This document shows, piece by piece, positions 46,272 through 60,562 of a DNA stretch of 64,000 nucleotides (position 1 is its first letter; each line of letters starts with the position of its first letter). The translations under genes were made by a program, and so were the position numbers. The notes under the pieces were generated by a model. That model was given only the letters and a program-made list of their open reading frames with translations. It had not been told where the DNA came from and made no database searches. The stretch comes from Hippophae tibetana (taxonomy: Eukaryota; Streptophyta; Magnoliopsida; Rosales; Elaeagnaceae), in the NCBI GenBank assembly GCA_037013495.1, contig CM072810.1, positions 56,468,843 to 56,532,842 on the forward strand. The letters are read 5' to 3'.

Positions 46272-49200
46272 AGAATATGATATTTACCAAAAATAGAGAA
46301 GATTTAAATGCTAAATATTTATCTCGATAGAATATACTACTTATATATTTAGATTGTTGCAACGTGTGACAAAAGCAATCAAATTTATTTACTATTCAAC
46401 AAAAAACATTTTACAACTAAATCATAATTTATGTAATTAACATTTATTAATTAAAATAACAATTATAATAATATCATAATTTATAAGAAATCACCTAATT
46501 GCACAAAGGAATTTATAAAAAAGTATCGATTAATTTTTTTAAAATGATAATAATAATATTATAATAATTTTTATTATTATTAAACTAAAAATATATACAT
46601 TATTTAACTTTTATATATATAATTAAGGTAGAGTGGTAGATCACCACATAAATATGGTTGATAGCCGGATCACGATTAAAGATATACTTCCATTATTGTA
46701 TTGATTAGGGTGAAATTGAGTATATTATTCTAATTTAAATAACAATATATAATTTTTAAGAATAAAGACATCAAGATTTGGCAAAAGTTTTGGTTAAACT
46801 CTAAAAGAGTCCACGAGATGGCTAACTAAACAACACACAATAATAAAACACATAGTAGACTCCATAAAAAATAATATCAGATAAATAGAAAACTTTTAGC
46901 AGCATGTATTATACATTAAATAGAAAGCATGTAATTAATAATAAATTTTTAATTAAAGTCTAAACATTGAATTCAAATTTTGCTCGAACAATAAAAAATC
47001 ATGCACAATTAACGTTACAATTGGATAAACTTAAATAGAACTCTTGCTACGTGGAAAAAAATAATTATAAATAAATAATTATTATAACTTCTATTAGTAT
47101 ATAATAAATATATGAATATATATAACTAAGAATATGTGAATGGATAAAAATAAATATTTTAAAAATAATTAACATAACTAATAAATATGTTAATATAAAT
47201 AACTAAGAATAAATAATAACAATATAATAAATAAGTAGAAAAAACAATTATTATATATATTATTAAAATATAATAAATATGTAAATATAAATAACTAATA
47301 ATAAGTACTTATTACTAAAATTAATAAGGGGTACAACAATAAAAAGATTCAATTACTTTGTTTTCATTCTCAAGTAGCAAAGAAAATAGAATATGGTATT
47401 TACCAAAAATAGAGAAGATTTAAATGCTAAATATTTATCTCGATAGAATATACTACTTATATATTTAGATTGTTGCAACGTGTGACAAAAGCAATCAAAT
47501 TTATTTACTCTTCAACAAAAAACTTTTTACAATTAAATCATAATTTATGTAATTAACATTTATTAATTAAAATAACAATTATAATAATATCATAATTTAT
47601 AATAAATCACCTAATTGCACAAAGGAATTTATAAAAAAGTATCAATTAATTTTTTTTAAATAATAATAATAATATTATAATAATTTTTATTATTATTAAA
47701 CTAAAAATATATAAATTATTTAACTTATATATATATAATTAAGGTAGAGGGGTAGACCACCACATAAATATGGTTGATAGTCGGATCACGATTAAAGATA
47801 TACTTCCATTCTTGTATGGATTAGGGTGAAATTGAGTATATTATTCTAATTTAAATAACAATATATAATTTTTAAGAATAAAGACATCAAGATTTGGCAA
47901 AAGTTTTGGTTAAACTCTAAAAGAGTCCACGAGATGGCTAACTAAAAACACACAATAATAAAACACATAGTAGACTCCGTAAAAATTAATATCAGATAAA
48001 TAGAAAACTTTTAGCAACATGTATTATACATTAAGTAGAAAGCATGTACTTAATAATAAATTTTTAATTAAAGTCTAAACATTGAATTCAAATTTTTCTC
48101 GAACAATAAAAGATCATGCACAATTAACGTTACAATTGGATAAACTTAAATAGAACTCTTGCTAGGTGGAAAAAAAATAATTATTATAACTTCTACTAGT
48201 ACATAATAAATATATGAATATATATAACTAAGAATATGTGAATGGATAAAAATAAATATTTTAAAAATAATTAACATAACTAATAAATATGTTAATATAA
48301 ATAACTAAGAATAAATAATAACAATATAATAAATAAGTAGAAAAAACAATTATTATATATATTATTAAAATATAATAAATATGTAAATATAAATAACTAA
48401 TAATAAGTACTTATTACTAAAATTAATAAGGGGTGCAACAAAAAAAGATTTATTTGATTTGCTTCGATTCTCAAGTATCAAAGAAAACAAAATAAGGTAT
48501 TTACCGAAAAAAGAGATGATTTAAATGTTAGAAATTTATTTGAATAGAATACACTACTTATATATTTAGTTTGTCGCAAAGTTTGACGATAGAAATCAAA
48601 TTTATTAACTTTTCATCAAAAATATATTTTACATGTAAATCATAGATTATGTAATAAATAATTATTAATTAAAATAACAATTATAATAATATCATAATTT
48701 ATAATAAATGAACAAATTATAATAAATCACCTAATTGCACAAATTTATTTATAAAAAAGTATTAATTAATCTTTTTTAAATAATAATAATATTATTATAA
48801 TAATTTTTATTATTATTAAACTAAAAATATAAAAATTATTTAACTTATATATATATAATTAAGGTAGAGTGGTAGACCACCACGTAAATATGGTTGATAG
48901 TCCGATCCCGATTAAAGATATAGTTCTATTCTTGTATGAATTAAGGTGAAATTGAGTATATTATTCTAATTTAAATAACAATATATAGTTTTTAAGAATA
49001 AAGACATCAAGATTTGGCAAAAGTTTTGGTTAAACTCTAAAAGAGTCCACGAAGTGGTTAACTAACAACACCCAATAATACAAAGTATAGTAAACACCGT
49101 AAACATTAATATCAGATAAATAGACAAATTTTAACAGCAAGTATTATACATTAAATAGAAAACATGTAAATAATGGTTAAGCTTTTAATTAAAGTATAAG

Positions 49201-49348
49201 CATGTATGATGCACACATTGAATTCAAATTTTGCTCGAACAATAAAAGATCATGCGCAATTAACGTTACAATTGGATAAACTTAAATAGAACTCTTGCAA
49301 CGTGGAAAAAAATAATTACAATTAAATAATTATTTTAACTTCTATTAG

Positions 49349-49354
<6 letters not shown>

Positions 49355-49394
<40 letters not shown>
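49355..49394. repeat. (AT)20 microsatellite within a satellite B unit
   Basis: Forty bases of uninterrupted AT dinucleotide where other units have only a short TATAATAAATATATG. It explains why this unit is ~30 bases longer (1,179 bp). Confidence 0.95.
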
Positions 49395-49397
<3 letters not shown>

Positions 49398-52300
49398 TAT
49401 ATATAACCAAGAATGTGTGAGTGGATAAAAAGAAATATTTTAAAAATAATTAATATAATAAATAAATATGTGAATATAAATAACTAAGAATAAGTAATAA
49501 CTATATAATAAATAAGTAGATAAAACAATTATTATATATATTATTAAAATATAATAAATATGTAAATATAAATACCTAATAATATGTACTTATTACTAAA
49601 ATTAATAAGGGGTGGAACAATAAAAAGATTTATTTGATTTGTTTCGATTCTCAAGTAGCAAAGAAAACAAAATAAGGTATTCACCGAAGAGAGAGATGAT
49701 TTAATTGCTTGATATTTATTTGGATAGAATACACTACTTATATATTTAGTTTGTCACAAAGTGTGAAGAAAGCAATCAAATTTATTAACTTTTCATCAAA
49801 AATATTTTTTACATGTAAATCATAGATTATGTAATAAATAATTATTAATTAAAATAGCAATTATAATAAAATCATAATTTATAATAAATGAACAAATTAT
49901 AATAAATCACCTAATTGCACAAATTTATTTATAAAAAAGTATTAATTAATATTTTTTAAATAATAATATTATTATTATAATAATTTTTATTATTATTAAA
50001 CTAAAAATATAAAAATTATTTAAATTATATATATATAATTAAGGTAGAGTGGTAGACCACCACGTAAATATGGTTGTAATCCGATCCCGATTAAAGATAT
50101 AGTTCTATTCTTGTATGAATTAAGGTGAAATTGAGTATATTATTCTAATTTAAATAACAATATATAGTTTTCAAGAATAAAGACATCAAGATTTGGCAAA
50201 AGTTTTGGTTAAACTCTAAAAGAGTCCACGAAGTGGTTAACTAACAACACCCAATAATACAAAGTATAGTAAACACCGTAAACAATAATATCTCATAAAT
50301 AGACAAATTTTAACAGCATGTATTATACATTAAATAGAAAACATGTAAATAATGGTTAAGCTTTTAATTAAAGTATAAGCATGTATGATGCACACATTGA
50401 ATTCAAATTTAGATCGAACAATAAAAGATCATCCGCAATTAACGTTACAATTGGATAAACTTAAATAGAACTCTTGCTACGTGGAAAAAAATAATTACTA
50501 TTAAATAATTATTATAACTTCTATTAGTATATAATAAATATATGAATATATATAACCAAGAATATGTAAATGGATAAAAAGAAATATTTTAAAAATAATT
50601 AATATAATAAATAAATATGTGAATATAAATAACTAAGAATAGGTAATAACTATATAATAAATAAGTAGATAAAACAATTATTATATATATTATTAAAATA
50701 TAATAAATATGTAAATATAAATACCTAATAATTTGTACTTATTACTAAAATTAATAAGGGGTGGAACAATAAAAAGATTTATTTGATTTGCTTCGATTCT
50801 CAAGTAGCAAAGAAAACAAAATAAGATATTTACCGAAGAGAGAGATGATTTAATTGCTAGATATTTATTTGGATAGAATACACTACTTATATATTTAGTT
50901 TGTCGCAAAGTGTGGTGAAAGATATCAAATTTATTAACTTTTCATCAAAAATATATTTTACATGTAAATCATAGATTATGTAATAAATAATTATTAATTA
51001 AAATAACAATTATAATAATATCATAATTTATAATAAAGGAACAAATTATTATAGATCACCTAATTGCACAAATTTATTTATAAAAAAGTATCAATTATTG
51101 TTTTTTAAATAATAATAATAATATTATAATAATTTTTATTATTATTAAACTAAACATATAAAAATTATTTAACTTATATATATATAATTAAGGTAGAGTG
51201 GTAGACCACCATGTCAATATGGTGGATAGTCCGATCCCGATTAAAGATATAGTATTATTCTTGTATGAATTAAGTTTAAATTGAGTATATTATTCTAATT
51301 TAAATAACAATATATAGTTTTTAAGAATAAAGACATCAAGATTTGGCAAAAGTTTTGGTTAAACTCTAAAAGAGTTCACGAAGTGGTTAACTAACAACAC
51401 CCAATAATACAAAGTATAGTAAACACCGTAAATAATAATATCAGATAAATAGACAAATTTTAACAGCATGTATTATACATTAAATAGAAAACATGTAAAT
51501 AATGGTTAAGCTTTTAATTAAAGTATAAGCATGTATGATGCACATATTGAATTCAAATTTTCCTCGAACAATAAAAGATCATGCGCAATTAACGTTTCAA
51601 TTGGATAAACTTAAATAGAACTCTTGCTACGTGGAAAAAAATAATTACAATTAAATAATTATTATAACTTCTATTAGTATATAATAAATATATGAATATA
51701 TATAACCAAGAATATGTAAGTGGATAAAATGAAATATTTTAAAAATAATTAATATAATAAATAAATATGTGAATATAAATAACTAAGAATAAGTAATAAC
51801 TATATAATAAATAAGTAGATAAAACAATTATTATATATATTATTAAAATATAATAAATATGTAAATATAAATAACTAATAATATGTACTTATTACTAAAA
51901 TTAATAAGAGGTGGAACAATAAAAAGATTTTTTTGATTTGCCTCGATTCTCAAGTAGCAAAGAAAACAAAATAAGGTATTCACCGAAGAGAGAGATGATT
52001 TAATTGCTAGATAATTATTTGGATAGAATACACTCCTTATATATTTAGTTTGTCGCAAAGTGTGAAGAAAACAATCAAATTTATTAACTTTTCATCAAAA
52101 ATATATTTTACATGTAAATCATAGATTATGTAATAAATAATTATTAATTAAAATAACAATTATAATAATATCATAATTTGTAATAAATGAACAAATTATA
52201 ATAAATCACCTAATTGCACAAATGTATTTATAAAAAAGTATCAATAAATTTTTTTTAAATAATAATAATAATATTATAATAATTTTTATTATTATTAAAC

Positions 52301-53668
52301 TAAAAATATAAAAATTATTTAAATTATATATATATACTTAAGGTAGAGTGGTAGACCACCACGTAAATATGGTGGATAGTCTGATCCCGATTAAAGATAT
52401 AGTTCTATTCTTGTATTAATTAAGGTGAAATTGAGTATATTATTCTAATTTAAATAACAATATATAGTTTTCAAGAATAAAGACATCAAGATTTGGCAAA
52501 AGTTTTGGTTAAACTCTAAAAGAGTCCACGAAGTGGTTAACTAACAACACCCAATAATACAAAGTATAGTAAACACCGTAAACAATAATATCTCATAAAT
52601 AGACAAATTTTAACAGCATGTATTATACATTAAATAGAAAACATGTAAATAATGGTTAAGCTTTTAATTAAAGTATAAGCATGTATGATGCACACATTGA
52701 ATTCAAATTTAGATCGAACAATAAAAGATCATCCGCAATTAACGTTACAATTGGATAAACTTAAATAGAACTCTTGCTACGTGGAAAAAAATAATTACAA
52801 TTAAATAATTATTATAACTTCTATTAGTATATAATAAATATATGAATATATATAACCAATAATTTGTAAGTGGATAAAAATAAATATTTTAAAAATAATT
52901 AATATAATAAATAAATATGTGAATATAAATAACTAAGAATAAGTAATAACTATATAATAAATAAGAAGATAAAACAATTATTATATATATTATTAAAATA
53001 GAATAAACATGTAAATATAAATAACTAATAATATGTACTTATTACTAAAATTAATAAGGGGTGGAACAATCAAAAGATTTTTTTGATTTGCTTCAATTCT
53101 CAAGTAGCAAAGAAAACAAAATAAGGTATTCATTAAAGAGAGAGATGATTTAATTGTTAGATATTTATTTGGATAGAATACACTACTTATATATTTAGTT
53201 TGTCGCAAAGTGTGAAGAAAGGAATCAAATTTATTAACTTTTCATCAAAAATATATTTTACATGTAAATCATAGATTATGTAATAAATAATTTTTAATTA
53301 AAATAACAATTATAATAATATCATAATTTATAATAAACGAACAAATTATAATAAATCACCTAATTGTACAAATTTATTTATAAAAAAGTATTAATTTTTT
53401 TTTTAAATAATAATAATATTATTATAATAATTTTTATTACTATTAAACTAAAAATATAAAAATTATTTAAATTATATATATATAATTAAGGTAGAGTGGT
53501 AGACCACCACGTCAATATGGTGGATAGTACGATCCCGATTAAAGATATAGGTCTATTCTTGTATGAATTAAGTTTAAATTGAGTATATTATTCTAATTTA
53601 AATAACAATATATAGTTTTTAAGAATAAAGACATCAAGATTTGGCAAAAGTTTTGGTTAAATTCTAAA

Positions 53669-56600
53669 AGAGTCTACGAAGTGGTTAACTAACAACACCC
53701 AATAATACAAAGTATAGTAAATACCATAAACAATAATATCAGATAAATAAACAAATTTTAACAACATATATTATACATTAAATAGAAAACATGTAAATAA
53801 TGGTTAAGCTTTTAATTAAAGTCTAAGCATTTATGATGCACACATTGAATTCAAATTTTGCTCAAACAATAAAAGATCATGCCTAATTAACGTTACAATT
53901 GGATAAACTTAAATAGAACTCTTGCTACGTGTAAAAAAATAATTATAATTATATAATTATTATAACTTCTATTACTATATAATAAATATATGAATATATA
54001 TAACCAATAATATGTAAGTGGATAAAAATAAATATTTTAAAAATAATTAATATAATAAATAAATATGTAAATATAAATAACTAAGAATAAGTAATAACTA
54101 TATAATAAATAAGTAGATAAAACAATTATTGTATATATTATTAAAATATAATAAATATGTAAGTAAAAATAACTAATAATAAGTACTTATTACTAAAATT
54201 AATAAGGGATGCGACGATAAAAAGATTTATTTGATTTGCTTCAATTCTCAAGTAGCAAAGAAAACAAAATAAGGTATTTAACAAAAAGAGAGATGATTTA
54301 AATTCTAGAAAGTAATTTGGATAGAATACACTACGTATATATTTAGTTTGTCGCAAAGTGTGGTGAAAGCAATCAAATTTATTAACTTTTCGTCAAAAAT
54401 ATATTTTACATGTAAATCATAGATTATGTAATAAATAATTATTAATTAAAATAACAATTATAATAATATCATAATTTATAATAAACAAACAAATTATAAT
54501 AAATCACCTAATTGTACAAATTTATTTATAAAAAAGTATCAATTTCTTTATTTTAAATAATAATAATAATATTATAATAATTTTTATCATTATTAAACTA
54601 AAAATATGAAAATTATTTAAATTATATATATATAATTAAGGTAGAGTGGTAGACCACCACGTCAATATGGTGGATAGTCCGATCCCGATTAAAGATATAG
54701 TTCTATTCTTGTATGAATTAAGTTTAAATTGAGTATATTATTCTAATTTAAATAACAATATATAGTTTTTAAGAATAAAGACATCAAGATTTGACAAAAG
54801 TTTTGGTTAAACTCTAAAAGAGTACACGAAGTTGTTAACTAACAACACCCAATAATACAAAGTATAGTAAACACAGTAAACAATAATATTTGATAAATAG
54901 ACAAATTTTAACAGCTTATATTATACATTAAATAGAAAACATGTAAATAATGTTTAAGCTTTTAATTAAAGTATAAGCATGTATGCTGCACACATTGAAT
55001 TCAAATTTTGATCGAACAATAAAAGATAATGCGCAATTAACTTTACAATTGGATAAACTTAAATAGAACTCTTGCTACGTGGAAAGAAATAATTACAATT
55101 AAATAATTATTATAACTTCTATTAGTATATAATAAATATATGAATATATATAACCAAGAATATGTAAGTGGATAAAAAGAAATATTTTAAAAATAATTAA
55201 TATAATAAATAAATATGTGAATATAAATAACTAAGAATAAGTAATAACTATATAATAAATAAGTAGATAAAACAATTATTATATATATTATTAAAATATA
55301 ATAAATATGTAAATATAAATAACTAATAATATGTACTTATTACTAAAATTAATAAGGGGTGGAACAATCAAAAGATTTATTTGATTTGCTTCGATTCTCA
55401 AGTAGCAAAGAAAACAAAATAAGGTATTCACCGAAGAGAGAGATGATTTAATTGTTAGATATTTATTTGTATAGAATACACTACTTATATATTTAGTTTG
55501 TCGCAAAGTGTGAAGAAAGCAATCAAATTTATTAACTTTTCATCAAAAATATTTTTTACATGTAAATCATAGATTATGTAATAAATAATTATTAATTAAA
55601 ATAGCAATTATAATAAAATCATAATTTATAATAAATGAACAAATTATAATAAATCACCTAATTGCACAAATTTATTTATAAAAAAGTATTAATTAATATT
55701 TTTTAAATAATAATATTATTATTATAATAATTTTTATTATTATTAAACTAAAAATATAAAAATTATTTAAATTATATATATATAATTAAGGTAGAGTGGT
55801 AGACCACCACGTAAATATGGTTGTAATCCGATCCCGATTAAAGATATAGTTCTATTCTTGTATGAATTAAGGTGAAATTGAGTATATTATTCTAATTTAA
55901 ATAACAATATATAGTTTTCAAGAATAAAGACATCAAGATTTGGCAAAAGTTTTGGTTAAACTCTAAAAGAGTCCACGAAGTGGTTAATTAACAACACCTA
56001 ATAATACAAAGTATAGTAAACACCGTAAACAATAATATCTCATAAATAGACAAATTTTAACAGCATGTATTATACATTAAATAGAAAACATGTAAATAAT
56101 GGTTAAGCTTTTAATTAAAGTATAAGCATGTATGATGCACACATTGAATTCAAATTTAGATCGAACAATAAAAGATCATCCGCAATTAACGTTACAATTG
56201 GATAAACTTAAATAGAACTCTTGCTACGTTGAAAAAAATAATTACAATTAAATAATTATTATAACTTCTATTAGTATATAATAAATATATGAATATATAT
56301 AACCAATAATTTGTAAGTGGATAAAAATAAATAATTTAAAAATAATTAATATAATAAATAAATATGTGAATATAAATAACTAAGAATAAGTAATAACTAT
56401 ATAATAAATAAGAAGATAAAACAATTATTATATATATTATTAAAATAGAATAAACATGTAAATATAAATAACTAATAATATGTACTTATTACTAAAATTA
56501 ATAAGGGGTGGAACAATCAAAAGATTTTTTTGATTTGCTTCAATTCTCAAGTAGCAAAGAAAACAAAATAAGGTATTCACCAAAGAGAGAGATGATTTAA

Positions 56601-57115
56601 TTGTTAGATATTTATTTGGATAGAATACACTACTTATATATTTAGTTTGTCGCAAAGTGTGAAGAAAGGAATCAAATTTATTAACTTTTCATCAAAAATA
56701 TATTTTACATGTAAATCATAGATTATGTAATAAATAATTTTTAATTAAAATAACAATTATAATAATATCATAATTTATAATAAACGAACAAATTATAATA
56801 AATCACCTAATTGTACAAATTTATTTATAAAAAAGTATTAATTTTTTTTTTAAATAATAATAATATTATTATAATAATTTTTATTACTATTAAACTAAAA
56901 ATATAAAAATTATTTAAATTATATATATATAATTAAGGTAGAGTGGTAGACCACCACGTCAATATGGTGGATAGTACGATCCCGATTAAAGATATAGGTC
57001 TATTCTTGTATGAATTAAGTTTAAATTGAGTATATTATTCTAATTTAAATAACAATATATAGTTTTTAAGAATAAAGACATCAAGATTTGGCAAAAGTTT
57101 TGGTTAAATTCTAAA
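53669..57115. repeat. Satellite B higher-order repeat, copy 1 (alpha-beta-gamma, 3,447 bp)
   Basis: It is made of three distinguishable monomers of 1,150, 1,149 and 1,148 bp. Diagnostic differences: alpha has AGAGTCTACG, CTACGTGTAAA and GGGATGCGACGATAAA; beta has AGAGTACACGAAGTTG and GGTTGTAATCC; gamma has TTTAGATCGAACAATAAA and CTACGTTGAAA. This copy differs from copies 2 and 3 at a handful of positions (for example ATTATATAATTA against ATTAAATAATTA in alpha). Confidence 0.9.
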
Positions 57116-60100
57116 AGAGTCTACGAAGTGGTTAACTAACAACACCCAATAATACAAAGTATAGTAAATACCATAAACAATAATATCAGATAAATAAACA
57201 AATTTTAACAACATATATTATACATTAAATAGAAAACATGTAAATAATGGTTAAGCTTTTAATTAAAGTCTAAGTATTTATGATGCACACATTGAATTCA
57301 AATTTTGCTCAAACAATAAAAGATCATGCCTAATTAACGTTACAATTGGATAAACTTAAATAGAACTCTTGCTACGTGTAAAAAAATAATTATAATTAAA
57401 TAATTATTATAACTTCTATTACTATATAATAAATATATGAATATATATAACCAATAATATGTAAGTGGATAAAAATAAATATTTTAAAAATAATTAATAT
57501 AATAAATAAATATGTAAATATAAATAACTAAGAATAAGTAATAACTATATAATAAATAAGTAGATAAAACAATTATTGTATATATTATTAAAATATAATA
57601 AATATGTAAGTAAAAATAACTAATAATAAGTACTTATTACTAAAATTAATAAGGGATGCGACGATAAAAAGATTTATTTGATTTGCTTCAATTCTCAAGT
57701 AGCAAAGAAAACAAAATAAGGTATTTAACAAAAAGAGAGATGATTTAAATGCTAGAAAGTAATTTGGATAGAATACACTACGTATATATTTAGTTTGTCG
57801 CAAAGTGTGGTGAAAGCAATCAAATTTATTAACTTTTCGTCAAAAATATATTTTACATGTAAATCATAGATTATGTAATAAATAATTATTAATTAAAATA
57901 ACAATTATAATAATATCATAATTTATAATAAACAAACAAATTATAATAAATCACCTAATTGTACAAATTTATTTATAAAAAAGTATCAATTTCTTTATTT
58001 TAAATAATAATAATAATATTATAATAATTTTTATCATTATTAAACTAAAAATATGAAAATTATTTAAATTATATATATATAATTAAGGTAGAGTGGTAGA
58101 CCACCACGTCAATATGGTGGATAGTCCGATCCCGATTAAAGATATAGTTCTATTCTTGTTTGAATTAAGTTTAAATTGAGTATATTATTCTAATTTAAAT
58201 AACAATATATAGTTTTTAAGAATAAAGACATCAAGATTTGACAACAGTTTTGGTTAAACTCTAAAAGAGTACACGAAGTTGTTAACTAACAACACCCAAT
58301 AATACAAAGTATAGTAAACACAGTAAACAATAATATTTGATAAATAGACAAATTTTAACAGCTTATATTATACATTAAATAGAAAACATGTAAATAATGT
58401 TTAAGCTTTTAATTAAAGTATAAGCATGTATGCTGCACACATTGAATTCAAATTTTGATCGAACAATAAAAGATAATGCGCAATTAACTTTACAATTGGA
58501 TAAACTTAAATAGAACTCTTGCTACGTGGAAAGAAATAATTACAATTAAATAATTATTATAACTTCTATTAGTATATAATAAATATATGAATATATATAA
58601 CCAAGAATATGTAAGTGGATAAAAAGAAATATTTTAAAAATAATTAATATAATAAATAAATATGTGAATATAAATAACTAAGAATAAGTAATAACTATAT
58701 AATAAATAAGTAGATAAAACAATTATTATATATATTATTAAAATATAATAAATATGTAAATATAAATAACTAATAATATGTACTTATTACTAAAATTAAT
58801 AAGGGGTGGAACAATCAAAAGATTTATTTGATTTGCTTCGATTCTCAAGTAGCAAAGAAAACAAAATAAGGTATTCACCGAAGAGAGAGATGATTTAATT
58901 GTTAGATATTTATTTGGATAGAATACACTACTTATATATTTAGTTTGTCGCAAAGTGTGAAGAAAGCAATCAAATTTATTAACTTTTCATCAAAAATATT
59001 TTTTACATGTAAATCATAGATTATGTAATAAATAATTATTAATTAAAATAGCAATTATAATAAAATCATAATTTATAATAAATGAACAAATTATAATAAA
59101 TCACCTAATTGCACAAATTTATTTATAAAAAAGTATTAATTAATATTTTTTAAATAATAATATTATTATTATAATAATTTTTATTATTATTAAACTAAAA
59201 ATATAAAAATTATTTAAATTATATATATATAATTAAGGTAGAGTGGTAGACCACCACGTAAATATGGTTGTAATCCGATCCCGATTAAAGATATAGTTCT
59301 ATTCTTGTATGAATTAAGGTGAAATTGAGTATATTATTCTAATTTAAATAACAATATATAGTTTTCAAGAATAAAGACATCAAGATTTGGCAAAAGTTTT
59401 GGTTAAACTCTAAAAGAGTCCACGAAGTGGTTAATTAACAACACCTAATAATACAAAGTATAGTAAACACCGTAAACAATAATATCTCATAAATAGACAA
59501 ATTTTAACAGCATGTATTATACATTAAATAGAAAACATGTAAATAATGGTTAAGCTTTTAATTAAAGTATAAGCATGTATGATGCACACATTGAATTCAA
59601 ATTTAGATCGAACAATAAAAGATCATCCGCAATTAACGTTACAATTGGATAAACTTAAATAGAACTCTTGCTACGTTGAAAAAAATAATTACAATTAAAT
59701 AATTATTATAACTTCTATTAGTATATAATAAATATATGAATATATATAACCAATAATTTGTAAGTGGATAAAAATAAATAATTTAAAAATAATTAATATA
59801 ATAAATAAATATGTGAATATAAATAACTAAGAATAAGTAATAACTATATAATAAATAAGAAGATAAAACAATTATTATATATATTATTAAAATAGAATAA
59901 ACATGTAAATATAAATAACTAATAATATGTACTTATTACTAAAATTAATAAGGGGTGGAACAATCAAAAGATTTTTTTGATTTGCTTCAATTCTCAAGTA
60001 GCAAAGAAAACAAAATAAGGTATTCACCAAAGAGAGAGATGATTTAATTGTTAGATATTTATTTGGATAGAATACACTACTTATATATTTAGTTTGTCGC

Positions 60101-60562
60101 AAAGTGTGAAGAAAGGAATCAAATTTATTAACTTTTCATCAAAAATATATTTTACATGTAAATCATAGATTATGTAATAAATAATTTTTAATTAAAATAA
60201 CAATTATAATAATATCATAATTTATAATAAACGAACAAATTATAATAAATCACCTAATTGTACAAATTTATTTATAAAAAAGTATTAATTTTTTTTTTAA
60301 ATAATAATAATATTATTATAATAATTTTTATTACTATTAAACTAAAAATATAAAAATTATTTAAATTATATATATATAATTAAGGTAGAGTGGTAGACCA
60401 CCACGTCAATATGGTGGATAGTACGATCCCGATTAAAGATATAGGTCTATTCTTGTATGAATTAAGTTTAAATTGAGTATATTATTCTAATTTAAATAAC
60501 AATATATAGTTTTTAAGAATAAAGACATCAAGATTTGGCAAAAGTTTTGGTTAAATTCTAAA
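57116..60562. repeat. Satellite B higher-order repeat, copy 2
   Basis: Same three monomers in the same order and of the same lengths. Where I compared it base by base with copy 3 (first ~350 bases of alpha and the diagnostic sites of beta and gamma) I saw no difference, and the 71-codon minus-strand frames of the two copies translate identically. Confidence 0.9.

Noticed and set aside
54141-54356. 71-codon minus-strand frame recurring in most satellite B units
   Set aside because: It is hydrophobic and Ile/Tyr-rich because the DNA is AT-rich. It persists mainly where units are recent copies and is missing from several older units (those starting 44,422, 46,806, 47,922 and 49,042). It has no recognisable domain.
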